Below are positions 34,180 through 45,522 of a stretch of 64,000 bases of DNA, piece by piece (within the stretch, counting starts at the first letter, position 1; every line of letters starts with the position of its first letter). Under the pieces are notes generated by a model. It was not told where the DNA came from. It was given only the letters and a program-made list of their open reading frames with translations, and did no database searches. A program made the translations under genes and the position numbers. Source of the stretch: Botrytis cinerea B05.10 (lineage: Eukaryota; Ascomycota; Leotiomycetes; Helotiales; Sclerotiniaceae); contig NC_037323.1 of NCBI RefSeq assembly GCF_000143535.2, forward strand, positions 558,001-622,000, in the 5' to 3' direction.

Positions 34180-37100
34180 ACCACAACAACCACCACACGA
34201 GGGACGCGACCAGAGCCGGAAAATACCGCATGGATCTTTTACACGTCTGGCTCCACTGGAACACCAAAGGGTGTATTGGTAGAGCATCGAGCCCTGGCAA
34301 CAAGCATGCGTGCCCATGGTATCGCACTGAACCTGTCTCAAGAGGACAGGGTACTCCAGTTTGCGGCGCATACATTCGACGTATCCCTATTTGAGTTATT
34401 CACCACACTCATCTATGGAGGCTGCGTCTGTATACCTAATGAGACGAATCGTGTCAACGACCTGGCAGGTTCAGTGCTTCGTCTACAGGCAAACGTTCTT
34501 TCCCTCACCCCAAGCATGACATCGATGATCACACCCGCGGATGTCCCAATGGTTCGAAAACTGATTTTGTTTGGAGAAGAAGTCAAAGTGAGCGTATTAG
34601 AGGCCTGGCTCGGAAAGGCATATATCTTCAATGCCTACGGTCCAACCGAGAGCTCTATATTTGCCAGTGTCAGCAAGCCGTTCCAGAGCGTGAAAGACCT
34701 GGCGAATATTGGATTCCCCATGAACGTGAACTTTTGGGTCACCGATCCACAGAATCCAGGGCGGCTATGTCCTCCAGGAGCTCCGGGCGAGCTATTGATC
34801 GAGGGCCCACTGCTGGCCCGAGGATATCTCAACGACAAAGCCAAGACAGCTACTGCTTACATCTACGATCCAGCATTTGCATCTCTACTAGGTATTGGGC
34901 CCGGGAGACGCTTCTACCGTACTGGAGATATTGTACGGCAGAACAATGATTCCTCTATGAGCTATCTCGGTCGAAGAGACACGCAAATGAAGATCCGCGG
35001 CCAGCGACTTGATGTGTCCGAGGTTGAGCACTGGATTATAAAGTCCCTCGATGGTGTAATACGGGCCGTCGTTGGCCTTTTACCTGCAGATAAGAAAGAC
35101 ACATTCTCCTCAGGAGGTGCCATCTTGTTTGCTGCCGTTGAATTTTCCAAACACACCGCCTTTGATCCCTTGGGGGATAGAGAAATTCTCCCAGCGTCCG
35201 ATGAGCTTCGCGAAGGACTCAAGCTGCTGCGGAATACATTGCAAGCGAAGCTTCCCTCCTACATGATTCCCACTTTCTACATTCCCTTCAGGAGTATACC
35301 CCTGACTTCGTCTGCCAAAACGGACCGCAAAATGGTTAACCGGCTGGTTAGTGAGTTGGACACCGCCGCCCTACAGGAATATGTTTCTGAGGACTCAAGC
35401 GACAATGACCAGATGCTGCTGACGAAGACTGGGCAGAAGCTCAAAGCTCTGTGGGCGGCTGTCCTCGGTGTGAGCAGCTCGTCCATCAGAGCAAGCGACA
35501 ATTTCCTTTATCGAGGGGGAGATTCTCTCCTAGCTATCAAACTGGTGGAAATGGCTAGATTAGAACACCTTCACATGACAGTAAAGGATGTTTTGGGCTT
35601 CCCTAGACTTGAAGACCTTGCACAAATTCTTGATGAACGCAACGCAGCTGGCAAGGTTGACTCTGCTCAAGGGGAAGAGCGAAGTGACCCTCCCCCTTTC
35701 TCTCTCTGGCAGCCATCCTCGAGAGATAGAGAGGCGGAACTTGCAGACATTGCCATCCAGTGCGGCCTGAGTACCGAAGACATTGAGGATATTTATCCCT
35801 GTACCTCATTACAGCAGAGCATGTTGGCTGCCACGCAGCTACGCCCGACGGCGTATCTCGTGCGCCAAACCTACGCTCTCTCGGATTCTATCGATTTCTC
35901 GCGCTTCCGAACAATGTGGGACATCATGGTCCAACAGAGCCCCGTGATGCGAACTCACATATTACTAGGACAGCGCTCAGGATCTTTGCAGGTGCTATCA
36001 AAGAAGGCTCCCATATGGCAGACCCATGATGACTTGAAGGAGTATGTTGCAGATGACCAAGCACGCGCCATGGCCATTGGTCAGCCGCTCATGCGTTTTG
36101 CTTTGGTGCACGAGAAGTCGAATGGTGTCCGTTATTTTGTGTGGACAGCGCATCACTCGGTCTACGATGGCTGGAGCTCTCAGTTAATCTATAAGCGACT
36201 GGCGGCTCTTTATCTCCATGACGAGATGCCTCCTACGGTCCCCTTCACAAGGTTTATTGCGTACCAGCAACGCATGAAAGAGGTTGATGGAATCGAGACC
36301 GCCTCCTACTGGCGCAACCAGCTTGGAGGAGAAATCCCGTCAGCCTTCCCTCCTATGCCGTCTTCTTTCTACCAGCCGAAGCCTGCCGCCTTGCTTCGCT
36401 CCGAGATAAGCACTTCAATGTTCAGTCATTCGAGGTCTGGGTTCTCACTTGCTGACGTCCTGAGGGCTGGTTGGGCTATGACTCTAGGTCAATACCTAGG
36501 CACAAACGATCTGGTCTTCGGAGCGACTCTTTCTGGCAGGAATGCCCCCGTCGCGGAGATCACCGAGCTTATCGCACCCACCATTACTACTTTGCCGGTT
36601 CGAGTGCGTGTCGATCAGGAAGCACAGGTTTCTAGCTATCTCAGAACTATACAGTCCCAGGCAGTAGAAATGATACCCTTTGAGCATACGGGATTGGAAG
36701 ACATCAGACGCCTTGGTCCCGATCTCCAGCCTGCGACGGATATCAACCATGCTCTTGTTATTGAACCACCATATGCTAGGAATGGAGAGGGAGCAATCGA
36801 GGTTCCCGGCTTAGAGCTGGTGGATACCTCCATGAACGAGTTTGACACATTTGCTCTCACCATTCAGTGCCAAATCCCCAGCCAGCGAGGAGCCTCGATC
36901 AAGCTCGAGGCTCGTTTCGACAGTCACGTTGTAAGCGAGGCTCAGGTGGCTGTGCTTCTTCGCCAGTTTGAGCACTGGGTTTCACAGTTCCTCGACGAGA
37001 CAAACCACGAGAGGCAGCTGCGCAGCCTGGAGGAAATCACCTCTGCAGATTTAGCCAAAATTAAGAAACAAAATGCTGCGATACCGGTGCGGGACATGAT

Positions 37101-40100
37101 CTGCCTGCACCACCTAATAAGGGATGTAGTCAAAGAACAGCCAGACTCACCAGCGGTCTGTGCCTGGGACGGTGACTTTACATACAAAGAACTCTGGGCT
37201 AACGCTAGGAGGCTTGCACGATATCTTTCTAGCCTTGGAGTGGGTCCCGAATCTAGGGTGGCGGTTTGCATGAATAAGTCTAGGTGGACTGTCGTGTCCA
37301 TCTTGGGTATCCTAGAATCAGGGGGGGTGGTTGTCATGCTGCGCTCGCAGTCCCCATTGGAGCAAGCCAAGGCTCTCGTGGAGGATTGTCAAGCAGCTGT
37401 CATGTTGACCAATGCAGGACACACGGATAGGTTCACCGGCTCGGGGCCTTGTATTGTTGAGGTGAGTGGCACTTTGTTAGCCAGCCTCCCGGACCCCATC
37501 GTGGATAAGCCTATATGTCCGGCTCTTACCCCAGATCACCCCGCATGGATTGTGTACACATCCGGAAGTACAGGGTTGCCAAAGGGATGCCTTCTGGTCC
37601 ATGGCGGTCTTGCCACCAGTCTGCCGGCACACGGAAGAGCGACACGCTGGTCCAAGGAGTCCCGTACGCTCCAATTCGCATCTCATGAGTTTGATGTCAC
37701 TCTGCAAGAAATCATGACGACTCTCATCTTCAAAGGATGTGTCTGCATTCCCTCGGAAGACCAACGAGTCAACTCGCTTTCACAGGCCATCAGGGACATG
37801 AATGTCAACCAGATGGTGCTGACCCCAACCGTGGCATCCATGATCAATCCGGCCGATGTTCCGTCTATAACTCAGCTGCAAGTCGCCGGCGAACTGATCA
37901 AGCCAAGTGTTGTCGAGCGCTGGATTGATCACGCCGAGGTAGTTAACATCTATGGTCCGTCCGAGTGCTCCGTCTACTCGTCCTGCGGCAAGCCGATGCA
38001 AAGAATCGAAGATGCACCCGTTATTGGATACCCGCTGGAGAACTGTAACTTTTGGGTCACTAGCACCACCGACCACAACCGCTTGTGTCCCATTGGCATC
38101 CCCGGTGAGCTTCTCATTGAGAACTCCTGGCAGGCCCGGGGCTATGTGAACAACCCTGAGCTGACGGCGCAATGCTTTGTGGTTGAGCCCGGATTCATCA
38201 AGCAACTAGGGTTAGATAAGGCTGAAAGGCGAATGTATCGGACCGGCGATCTTGTTCAGCAGAATCACAACGGATCCTACACTTACATCGGCCGCATAGG
38301 CAGCGAAGTCAAGTTTCGTGGGCACAGAGTTGACCTGGGCCGAATTGAGTATTGGATCGGCAAGCTTCTCGCCGGGGTGCAGACGATTATTGTCGATCTG
38401 GTCGATCTACAAGCTGGGAAGAAGGCGAATGATCTTGTAGCTGTGATCGACTTCATCGAAGGCTGTGACTTGTTGGACGTTGACCAAACCGAGGAGATTG
38501 ATGGGGTCACCATTATTGCTCCTTCCAGTAAGATCCAAAAGGCCCTATGTGACCTCAGGGACGGGTTGGTAGACAAGCTCCCAAGCTACATGGTGCCGAC
38601 CGCATTTATGCCCTGGAAGAAAATCCCCTTGACACCATCTGGCAAGACAAATAAAAAGGTTGTGCGTCAGCTGTTGACGAATCTCGAGTCAGGTTCGCCC
38701 TTGCTGCAACGCTATCTTGCTGGTGAAGGTATCAAGAAAGGCCCTCAAACCAAGATGGGCAAGCAGCTTCAGCAGCTATGGGCTGAGGTCCTCTCCATCG
38801 ATGCCGATTCAATCGGTTCCCAAGACCACTTTACGCGACTTGGTGGCGATTCCTTGGCGGCCATGAAACTTGTCGCATCCGCTCGCCAGGTCGGTCTTCA
38901 ATTGACTGTTGCTTCCATATTTACGCATCCCATCTTGGAGGAATATACTCGAATCCTGGAAACCGAGCAGGAGGCCGGCCTCTTCAACGTAGCAGAGGAG
39001 GATCCTGCTCCCTTCGAGTTGATGCCGGAGAATCCAAGTAGTCCCGGCGGCTTTGAATCTCGACTGGTAGACTTTGCTGCTCAATGCCAGGTGGCCTCTG
39101 ACCAGATTACTGATGTATATCCTTGCACCCCTATGCAAGAAGCGCTGCTCGCCATCACGGCAAGACAACCGACGGCTTACACATATCGCCAAGTATTCCG
39201 AGCCAGGGGAGAGGATGTTGATATTGTCAGGTTTCAGGCTGCATGGGAAGCGGTAGCCAGAACACTGCCCATCCTTCGCACTCGAATGGTGCTGGACAGC
39301 AACAGTGGCTTTCTACAGACAGTGGTCGACGGGCCCCTATCATGGCACATTGGTGGCGATCTGGACAGCTACCTTGCCGTGGACAAAGTCGCGGGCTTCA
39401 AACTGGGCGACCCTCTTCTCCGCTGTGCAATTGTCGAGGAGCAGAGCTCAGGGGACAAGTGCTTTGTCTTGACCACCCACCATAGCATGTTTGACAAATG
39501 GAGTATCGGGAAGATACTGAACCGCTACCTCTTACCGGCCTATTATGGACGTGAAATTCCGAAGGCTATCCCGTACCCGAGATTCATTCGCCACGTCCTT
39601 GACACCGACTTGGACGCCGCATCGCAATTCTGGACCCAGACGTTGGCAGATGCTAAGTCCTATACCAATTTCCCCTCGATTCCTTCTTTTAGCTTCTATG
39701 AGCCCAAGCCTACCTCGCTCCTGAAGCAGATAGTCCGTATAGACGGAGTCGCGGGGCTGCAAACGCCCTTCCCCAGTCTTCTCAGGGCAGCATGGGCTTT
39801 GACAGTAGCACAATATGCCGGCGTCGAAGATGTCGTGTTTGCCGTCAATCTTTCAGGCCGCTCGGCGCCTGTGGCAGACATCACGGAGCTCGCGGCCCCA
39901 ACGTTTACCACCGTCCCCGTCCGGACTAAAGTACACGGCCTGCAAAGGGTCCGGGACTTCTTGGACAATGTTCACCGCGAAGGCGTGGAGATGATACCAT
40001 TTGAGCACGTTGGACTCCAGAGAATCAAAAGACTCGTTCCAACTTTCAACCCAGCTAACCCCAGACACTTATTCCTTGTACACACCGCGGCAGATACGGA

Positions 40101-43100
40101 CCTGGACGATCCGTCACTTGAAATGCCTGGCTTTGAGCAGGTACATCTGACGATGGAGGCGCTCGATGACTACCCGCTTTCAGTCTTGTGCAAGTTGGAT
40201 GAGCGCAAGGGAGAGGCTGAAGTGGCGGCTCGGTTCGACAGCGCCGTCATCTCCGACGACCAGGTCCAAGCGGTTTTGCGACAATTCGAGCATAACGTCG
40301 CCCAGCTTGCTGGAAATTCCGCTTCCGAGGAGCAGATGGTGGGAGATCTTCCTCTGGCCAACTCATACGATCTAAATAAGATTGCCGGTTGGAACCTCAC
40401 CGGCCAATGGCCCTCCCTTGGCTGTGTTCATGATCTGGTCATCAAGACAGTTGGAACCAACCCTGACTCTCAAGCCGTTTGCAGCTGGGATGGGGATCTT
40501 ACTTATCAGCAGCTTGATGGAGCGGCCAGAAGTCTTGCCCAGCTACTCATCGCAGAAGGAGGCGTGGGCCCTGAAATAGCAGTCGGGCTCTGCATGGACA
40601 AGTCCCGATGGGCCATGGTGGCTATACTGGCCATTCTATATGCCGGCGGCGCAGTGGTGCCGCTTGGAGTTCAACTGCCGCCGGAGAGAATCAGTGTCAT
40701 TCTACAGGACTCGTCTCCAGCCATGGTACTTTGTGACGAGTCCAAGGCAGACAGGTTCCAATCGCTGGGCTACAAGAGCGTAACTGTCAATGAAGCAGCA
40801 CTCGCTGACTTGCCCAAGTCATACGATGGCCGCCATTCTGTTGTTCCCTCGAAATCAGTCCGAGCCGAAGACACGGCTTGGATTATGTACACATCTGGCA
40901 GCACAGGACTTCCCAAGGGTGTGACCCTGGAGCATAGAGGCATATATAACGCCATCCTGAGCAAAGGCACCGACTTAAACGTGGACCCGAGTTACCGTAT
41001 ATTCCAATTTGCTGCCTTCACCTTTGATGTCTCTATTAGCGACATTCTCATGGCATGGACATTTGGGGGAGTTGTATGCTTGCCTTTGGAGGACGAGCGG
41101 ATGAACGATCTGGTCGGGTCCCTGCAGCGACTGAACTGCAACTTTGCACTCCTCACAGCTAGCACGACGGCGCTGATCCCCCCGGCCGAGGTCCCGCAAA
41201 TGAAGATGCTGGTACTGGGTGGTGAAGCTATCGCCCCAGCCTTGATTGAAAAGTGGCTCCTGGGTTCGAATGCCACCCTGGCCAACAGCTACGGTCCGAC
41301 CGAGTGCTCCATCACAACAACCATAAATTTTGGAGTGACAGATGAGACCGGTTCATCCATCATTGGCAGACCCATCCGCGGAACCCAAAACTGGATCGTG
41401 GACACTCATAACTACAACCGACTTGTGCCCATTGGCGCAGTGGGAGAGCTTCTTATCGAGGGCCCACAAGTCGCGCGTGGGTATCGCAACGACCCTGTCA
41501 AGACCTCGGCAGCATTTATCACGGATCCTGGCTTCACTGCAGACGTTGGCCCCAGGAAATCTGGGCGTCGAATGTATCGTAGTGGAGACCTAGTGCGATA
41601 CAACGCCGATGGTAATATCACCATTCTGGGGAGAAGCGATTCGCAGATCAAGATTCGCGGCCAGCGGGTTGACCTGGGCGAGATTGAATCGTGCATTGTG
41701 AAACTCGTGCCCAAGGTCCGAACGGCCGTGGTAGAGTATCTGCACATCAGTGACAATCAACACGCACTCGTTGCTGCAGTTGAGTTCCTCGACAACGATA
41801 ACGACGACGACGTGGCAGGCTATTCGGCATGGCTCAAAAAATCTCTAGCTAAGAGACTGCCGGCATACATGGTTCCGAGATTATATCTGCAAATAGACAA
41901 GATACCGAAGAACGCCTCCGGGAAGATCGACCGCAAAGCCGTCCGCCAGTTTATGATGGGCGAGGGCAACCAGATCGCTGATGCAAAGTCTCGAAGCGCC
42001 TCGAAAACTGGAAAGGTCGACACGGACAGGGAGGCCGTCGTCCGTAAGCTATGGGCAGCCGTGCTTGGGGTCGAGGCAGAGACAATCGACCGACATGATA
42101 ACTTTTTCGACATCGGCGGTGACTCTATTAGCGCCATGAAAGTCGTTGCTACTGCAAGAGCAGAGACTCTTGATCTTCATGTGCTGGACATTTTTGAGAA
42201 TCCAGTCTTGTTCAAAATGGCAGTTGTCGCAAAAAGTCTGACTAGATCGGCACTTGAAGCGACTTCACCGTGCCTTTACCGTCCTTTCCAGCTACTCGAC
42301 GATGTGGACAACAATAATATCGACGCCTTCCTTGATGAGATCATCTGCCCCATCACTGGGACCGGAAAGGAATCGATTCAGGATGTGTTCCCTACCACTG
42401 ACGCCGTTGCCTTCAGCGTGGCAGGAGCATTGACCGCGGCCCAGACAGAAGTAAACACATTTATCCTAGATACGGATCGCGGCCTCGATCTAGTTCGACT
42501 ACAGCAAAGCTGCATGCTACTAGCGCAGCATATCGAAGCTTTTCGCACTGCTTTCGCGTTTGATATTCGCAACGGAAGGCTTCTCCAGATCATATTGAAG
42601 TCCTATCAGCACAATGTGCTCGTGGTCAAGGCTGCTGGCTCGCTGGAAGATGCCACCGAGAGCTTATATGAAGGGCACATGTGCCGTCAACCTCTTCGAC
42701 TCGGCACACCTATGGTGAACATGGCTATTCTTCAACAAGATGAGAGCAAAAAGACCCGCATACTATTGCGCATGTCACATGCTATATACGACGCCATGTC
42801 TCTTCCAATCATCCTAGACACCCTCCGCAAATTGTACCATCAACCGGACGATTATGAGCCGCTCTTATCAGGCTCTTTCGCCCACTACGTCGCAGATCTG
42901 AATCGACAGACAAGTGACACAAGCTACAGCTATTGGCGGAGCTTGCTTGATGGGTCCACCATGCCCGAGCTCATTCCAGCGACAGAGTTCGACCATCACC
43001 AGAGCCCCTTGCGCATGGCCTTTACCAAAAACAAGGTGATATCAGTGCCTAAATCAAAGGGAGAGGGTTTTACCACCTCCACCCTCATCAGCTGTGCATG

Positions 43101-44115
43101 GGCACATGTCCTAGCCCAGTATACGGGGAAGAACGATGTGGTGTTTGGAGATACCATTTCCGGGAGAAACGTGGTCGACCCGTCTATAAGCAGTATCGTT
43201 GTCGGCTGCTGTGCAACCAACGTCCCTATGCGCATCAGGTTTGCTGATAGCTCCGGCCAACATTCGATCCATCAACTGTTGAACCAAGTGCGAGATCAGC
43301 AGCGGAATCGCATTCCTCATGAGGGTGTTGGTTTCCGTTCAATGATCCGGGAGTGTACGGAGTGGTCCCCGGCTACTCGCCTTACCTCCGTCGTCAATCA
43401 CCGACCAGCCAAGCCAGCGTCCAAGTCAGCCAGCGGACAAATCGATTTCCAAGTGAGCACCATCACCACTGAAATGAAACCACTCACGACTTGGTACGAT
43501 CTCGCTGTCATCTCCCAGGAGAACGATGGCACTGTTGAGATGAGTCTGGGTTACTCGACAAGGGCATTCCACCCGGATACGGCTCAGGCGCTGCTGGAAG
43601 ATCTTGCCGACACTGTTCACATTCTTTTGAATGCTGGGCCTTCTAAATCTGACCAAATCGCCCTTCTTGGAACAGAAATTATGCCAAGATCTTCCTTCAA
43701 TTTCGCCTCGTTGCGACCGGTTAGGAGTTCTAAAGAGCAGAGTCCAAGCCAAAGAAAATCAAGCAACGCCATTTCCACCAACAAACTCAACGATTCTAGT
43801 CTCAGTATTCTCGATACAATCTGGTTCTCCGTCTTTACTTCAAAACGCACAACAAGCGTGGGAACGTTACCGCCCGATGCGCCTACTCCAGACATGTGTT
43901 ACCTGCCGTTCTACCAACTAGGAGGCGACCTTCTCGATGCCGCCCATTTAATCGCCATAATACAACGCAGGATTAAGACCACCCCCGACGCGGAAGTGAA
44001 TGGGGACGCCATTTCAATTTCGCACGCGCAAGTGACAATCGATGATGTTCTTCATCATCCCAGTCTAATGGGATTTGCTAGCGTTTTGAATCAAAAACAA
44101 CTTCATTTAATTTAG
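30832..44115 (+). CDS. Trimodular NRPS: (T*)-(E*)-C-A-T-C-A-T-C-A-T-C-(T*)
   Basis: 4408 aa from exons 30832-33462 and 33520-44115 (57-nt intron, phase 0). Order: a carrier-like fold with G-G-N-M (Met39 in place of the Ser); an epimerisation-like domain whose HHxxxD box reads H212-M-A-A-I-D217; C (about 525-905, SHAITDG); A1 (YTSGSTGTPKG near 1117); T1 Ser1546; C (HHSVYDG, His1755-1756); A2; T2 Ser2655; C (HHSMFDK, His2864-2865); A3; T3 Ser3746; terminal C (SHAIYDA, His3964); and a last carrier-like fold G-G-D-L with Leu4348 in place of Ser. Specificity residues read by eye: A1 D-V-F-S-I-F-A-I-F-K, A2 D-V-Q-V-Q-A-I-V-Y-K, A3 D-V-S-L-V-G-S-I-T-K; substrates not assigned. A Ser/Thr run sits in A1 (about 1085-1102). 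It should accept the PKS acyl chain, add three residues and release through the terminal C, as fungal cyclising synthetases do. There is no thioesterase. I use the ATG at 30,832; the in-frame GTG at 30,781 is not needed. Confidence 0.95.
34141..34197 (+). repeat. TCA/ACA trinucleotide microsatellite inside the NRPS A1 domain
   Basis: Mostly TCA codons followed by ACA/ACC-type codons, encoding about 12 Ser then 6 Thr, placed in the surface region just before the A3 ATP-binding motif. The frame is kept, so it is probably a flexible, length-variable loop. Confidence 0.9.
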
Positions 44116-44699
44116 TGTGCTTTCTTTTGACTATACACTGGATTAGCGTATATCCTCCCCATCCTGTATATAGTACATTAGTTCCCACTAGACTTTTAAA
44201 ATCTAATCTTTTTTCTCCTCTTCTCTTCCTGACCCCAAAGTCTACACTCTCTTTTGTTGTAAAGCAAGTTCCTTCATCATCTACCAATATAAAACAAGTT
44301 TTAACCCCTTTCCTATAGTCAACTCACTGATCAAGCATTTGAATGGAGTGTTGTAAGGCTTGTTAGTTGTAGTGAGACAAAACGTGCACACGATTGCCTC
44401 TTCCTGAAGGGGTATACTCGTATATTCCAGAAAACCGAAGGACTAAGAGTCGTATTGTGAGGTTGCGAATATGTATGTGATCTTCTTAAAAGCCAGGTTC
44501 TTACGAACTGGTTTTGTGCGCTCGTAAGAACATTCAGAATTGCTTATCGCACTCATATCGACAACAACCTGAAGAGGTTCTGTTGCAGCAGAACCTTTTA
44601 GAGCCCTGGTGTGGCCGCTAGTGATCACCGCCTGGCAGAAAAATATAATTAGTGGAATCACCTCCGAAGTTAGCCCTTTTTTGTCTATCATCTACTTAT
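44116..44699. other. Intergenic downstream of the NRPS
   Basis: Pyrimidine- and AT-rich; presumably the NRPS 3' UTR and spacer. A minus-strand frame at 44,691-44,443 (82 codons) has a hydrophobic N-terminal stretch but no other support. Confidence 0.5.
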
Positions 44700-45143
44700 T
44701 AACGTGGTTTATCAATGAGTGAGTCATATCAATAAATGGGTTATTCGAAAATATATCAAAATTAAATCTTTTTCAATATTTTCATTTTAATAATTAATCA
44801 TTATTTTGAAAAAAGAAAAGAACTTTCAATAACAATAAAAAATTAACTTTTTATAAATCTAATTTTTTTTATAAATATTTCTATTATATTTTAAAAATAA
44901 TAGAAATTGTTACAATTTTCATTACAAAAAAATCATTTCTATAATAACTATTATATAAAATTAGATTTCTAAAAATTAATTAGAAGTTCTTATTATATAT
45001 ATAAATAATTATAATATTTTTTAAAAAAAAATCAAATTATATTAATAAATAAAGAAAGTGTATGGTTATGTACAAATGAATTTTGTATATAAAATGAAGT
45101 GATTCATTTATTGATATGATCTGTTCACTAATAAACTATGTTA
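44700..45143. mobile_element. 444-bp TIR element (MITE-like)
   Basis: The left end TAACGTGGTTTATCAATGAG then CATATCAATAAATG is an inverted match to the right end (reverse complement TAACATAGTTTATTAGTGAA then CATATCAATAAATG). It is non-coding and AT-rich. A partial second copy is at 18,175-18,393, and its left part resembles 29,515-29,570. Confidence 0.75.
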
Positions 45144-45522
45144 TAGGGATATACTTTTAATTTTCATCCCTCATTTAAGGGTGCGTTCTGATCGATTTAT
45201 TTCAGCTTATTTCAATTATTAGACCTCATTTATTTAGTAAATATTGCTTACTAAGCTCAATTAATCAGTTTAGCGAACGTTTGAGATTGTAAAATAAAAT
45301 ATTAGGAATTATTTGATTTGTAATATTCCTAATAAATTAAAATAGCAAATGCTTTCAAAATTGCTATACATTAATCATAAAACAGCTTTTTAAAGCTTTA
45401 TAAATAATTCTTCAACAAATCTTCATTATTATCTACCCCTATCATTTCTCAACATCATTCAATATTACTTCAAATATATTAGCCTCAATACTCTTGCCAT
45501 TCTAACAACATTATAAATTTCT
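45144..45522. other. AT-rich spacer at the truncated end of the NLR-like gene
   Basis: No gene seen. The coding sequence of the NLR-like gene stops at this AT-rich boundary. Confidence 0.5.

Noticed and set aside
34127..34375. Antisense frame with a run of Met in the NRPS
   Set aside because: It is the complement of the TCA repeat and a shadow of the NRPS.
19882..44115. A fused PKS-NRPS megasynthase
   Set aside because: The two genes are on opposite strands and each has its own start.
30781..44115. Amino-acid assignment from the A-domain signatures
   Set aside because: Fungal specificity codes are poorly transferable and were read by eye; only the residues are reported.
44443..44691. Small secreted protein on the minus strand
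   Set aside because: Only a hydrophobic stretch supports it; it abuts a TIR element and has no recognisable cysteine pattern or family.
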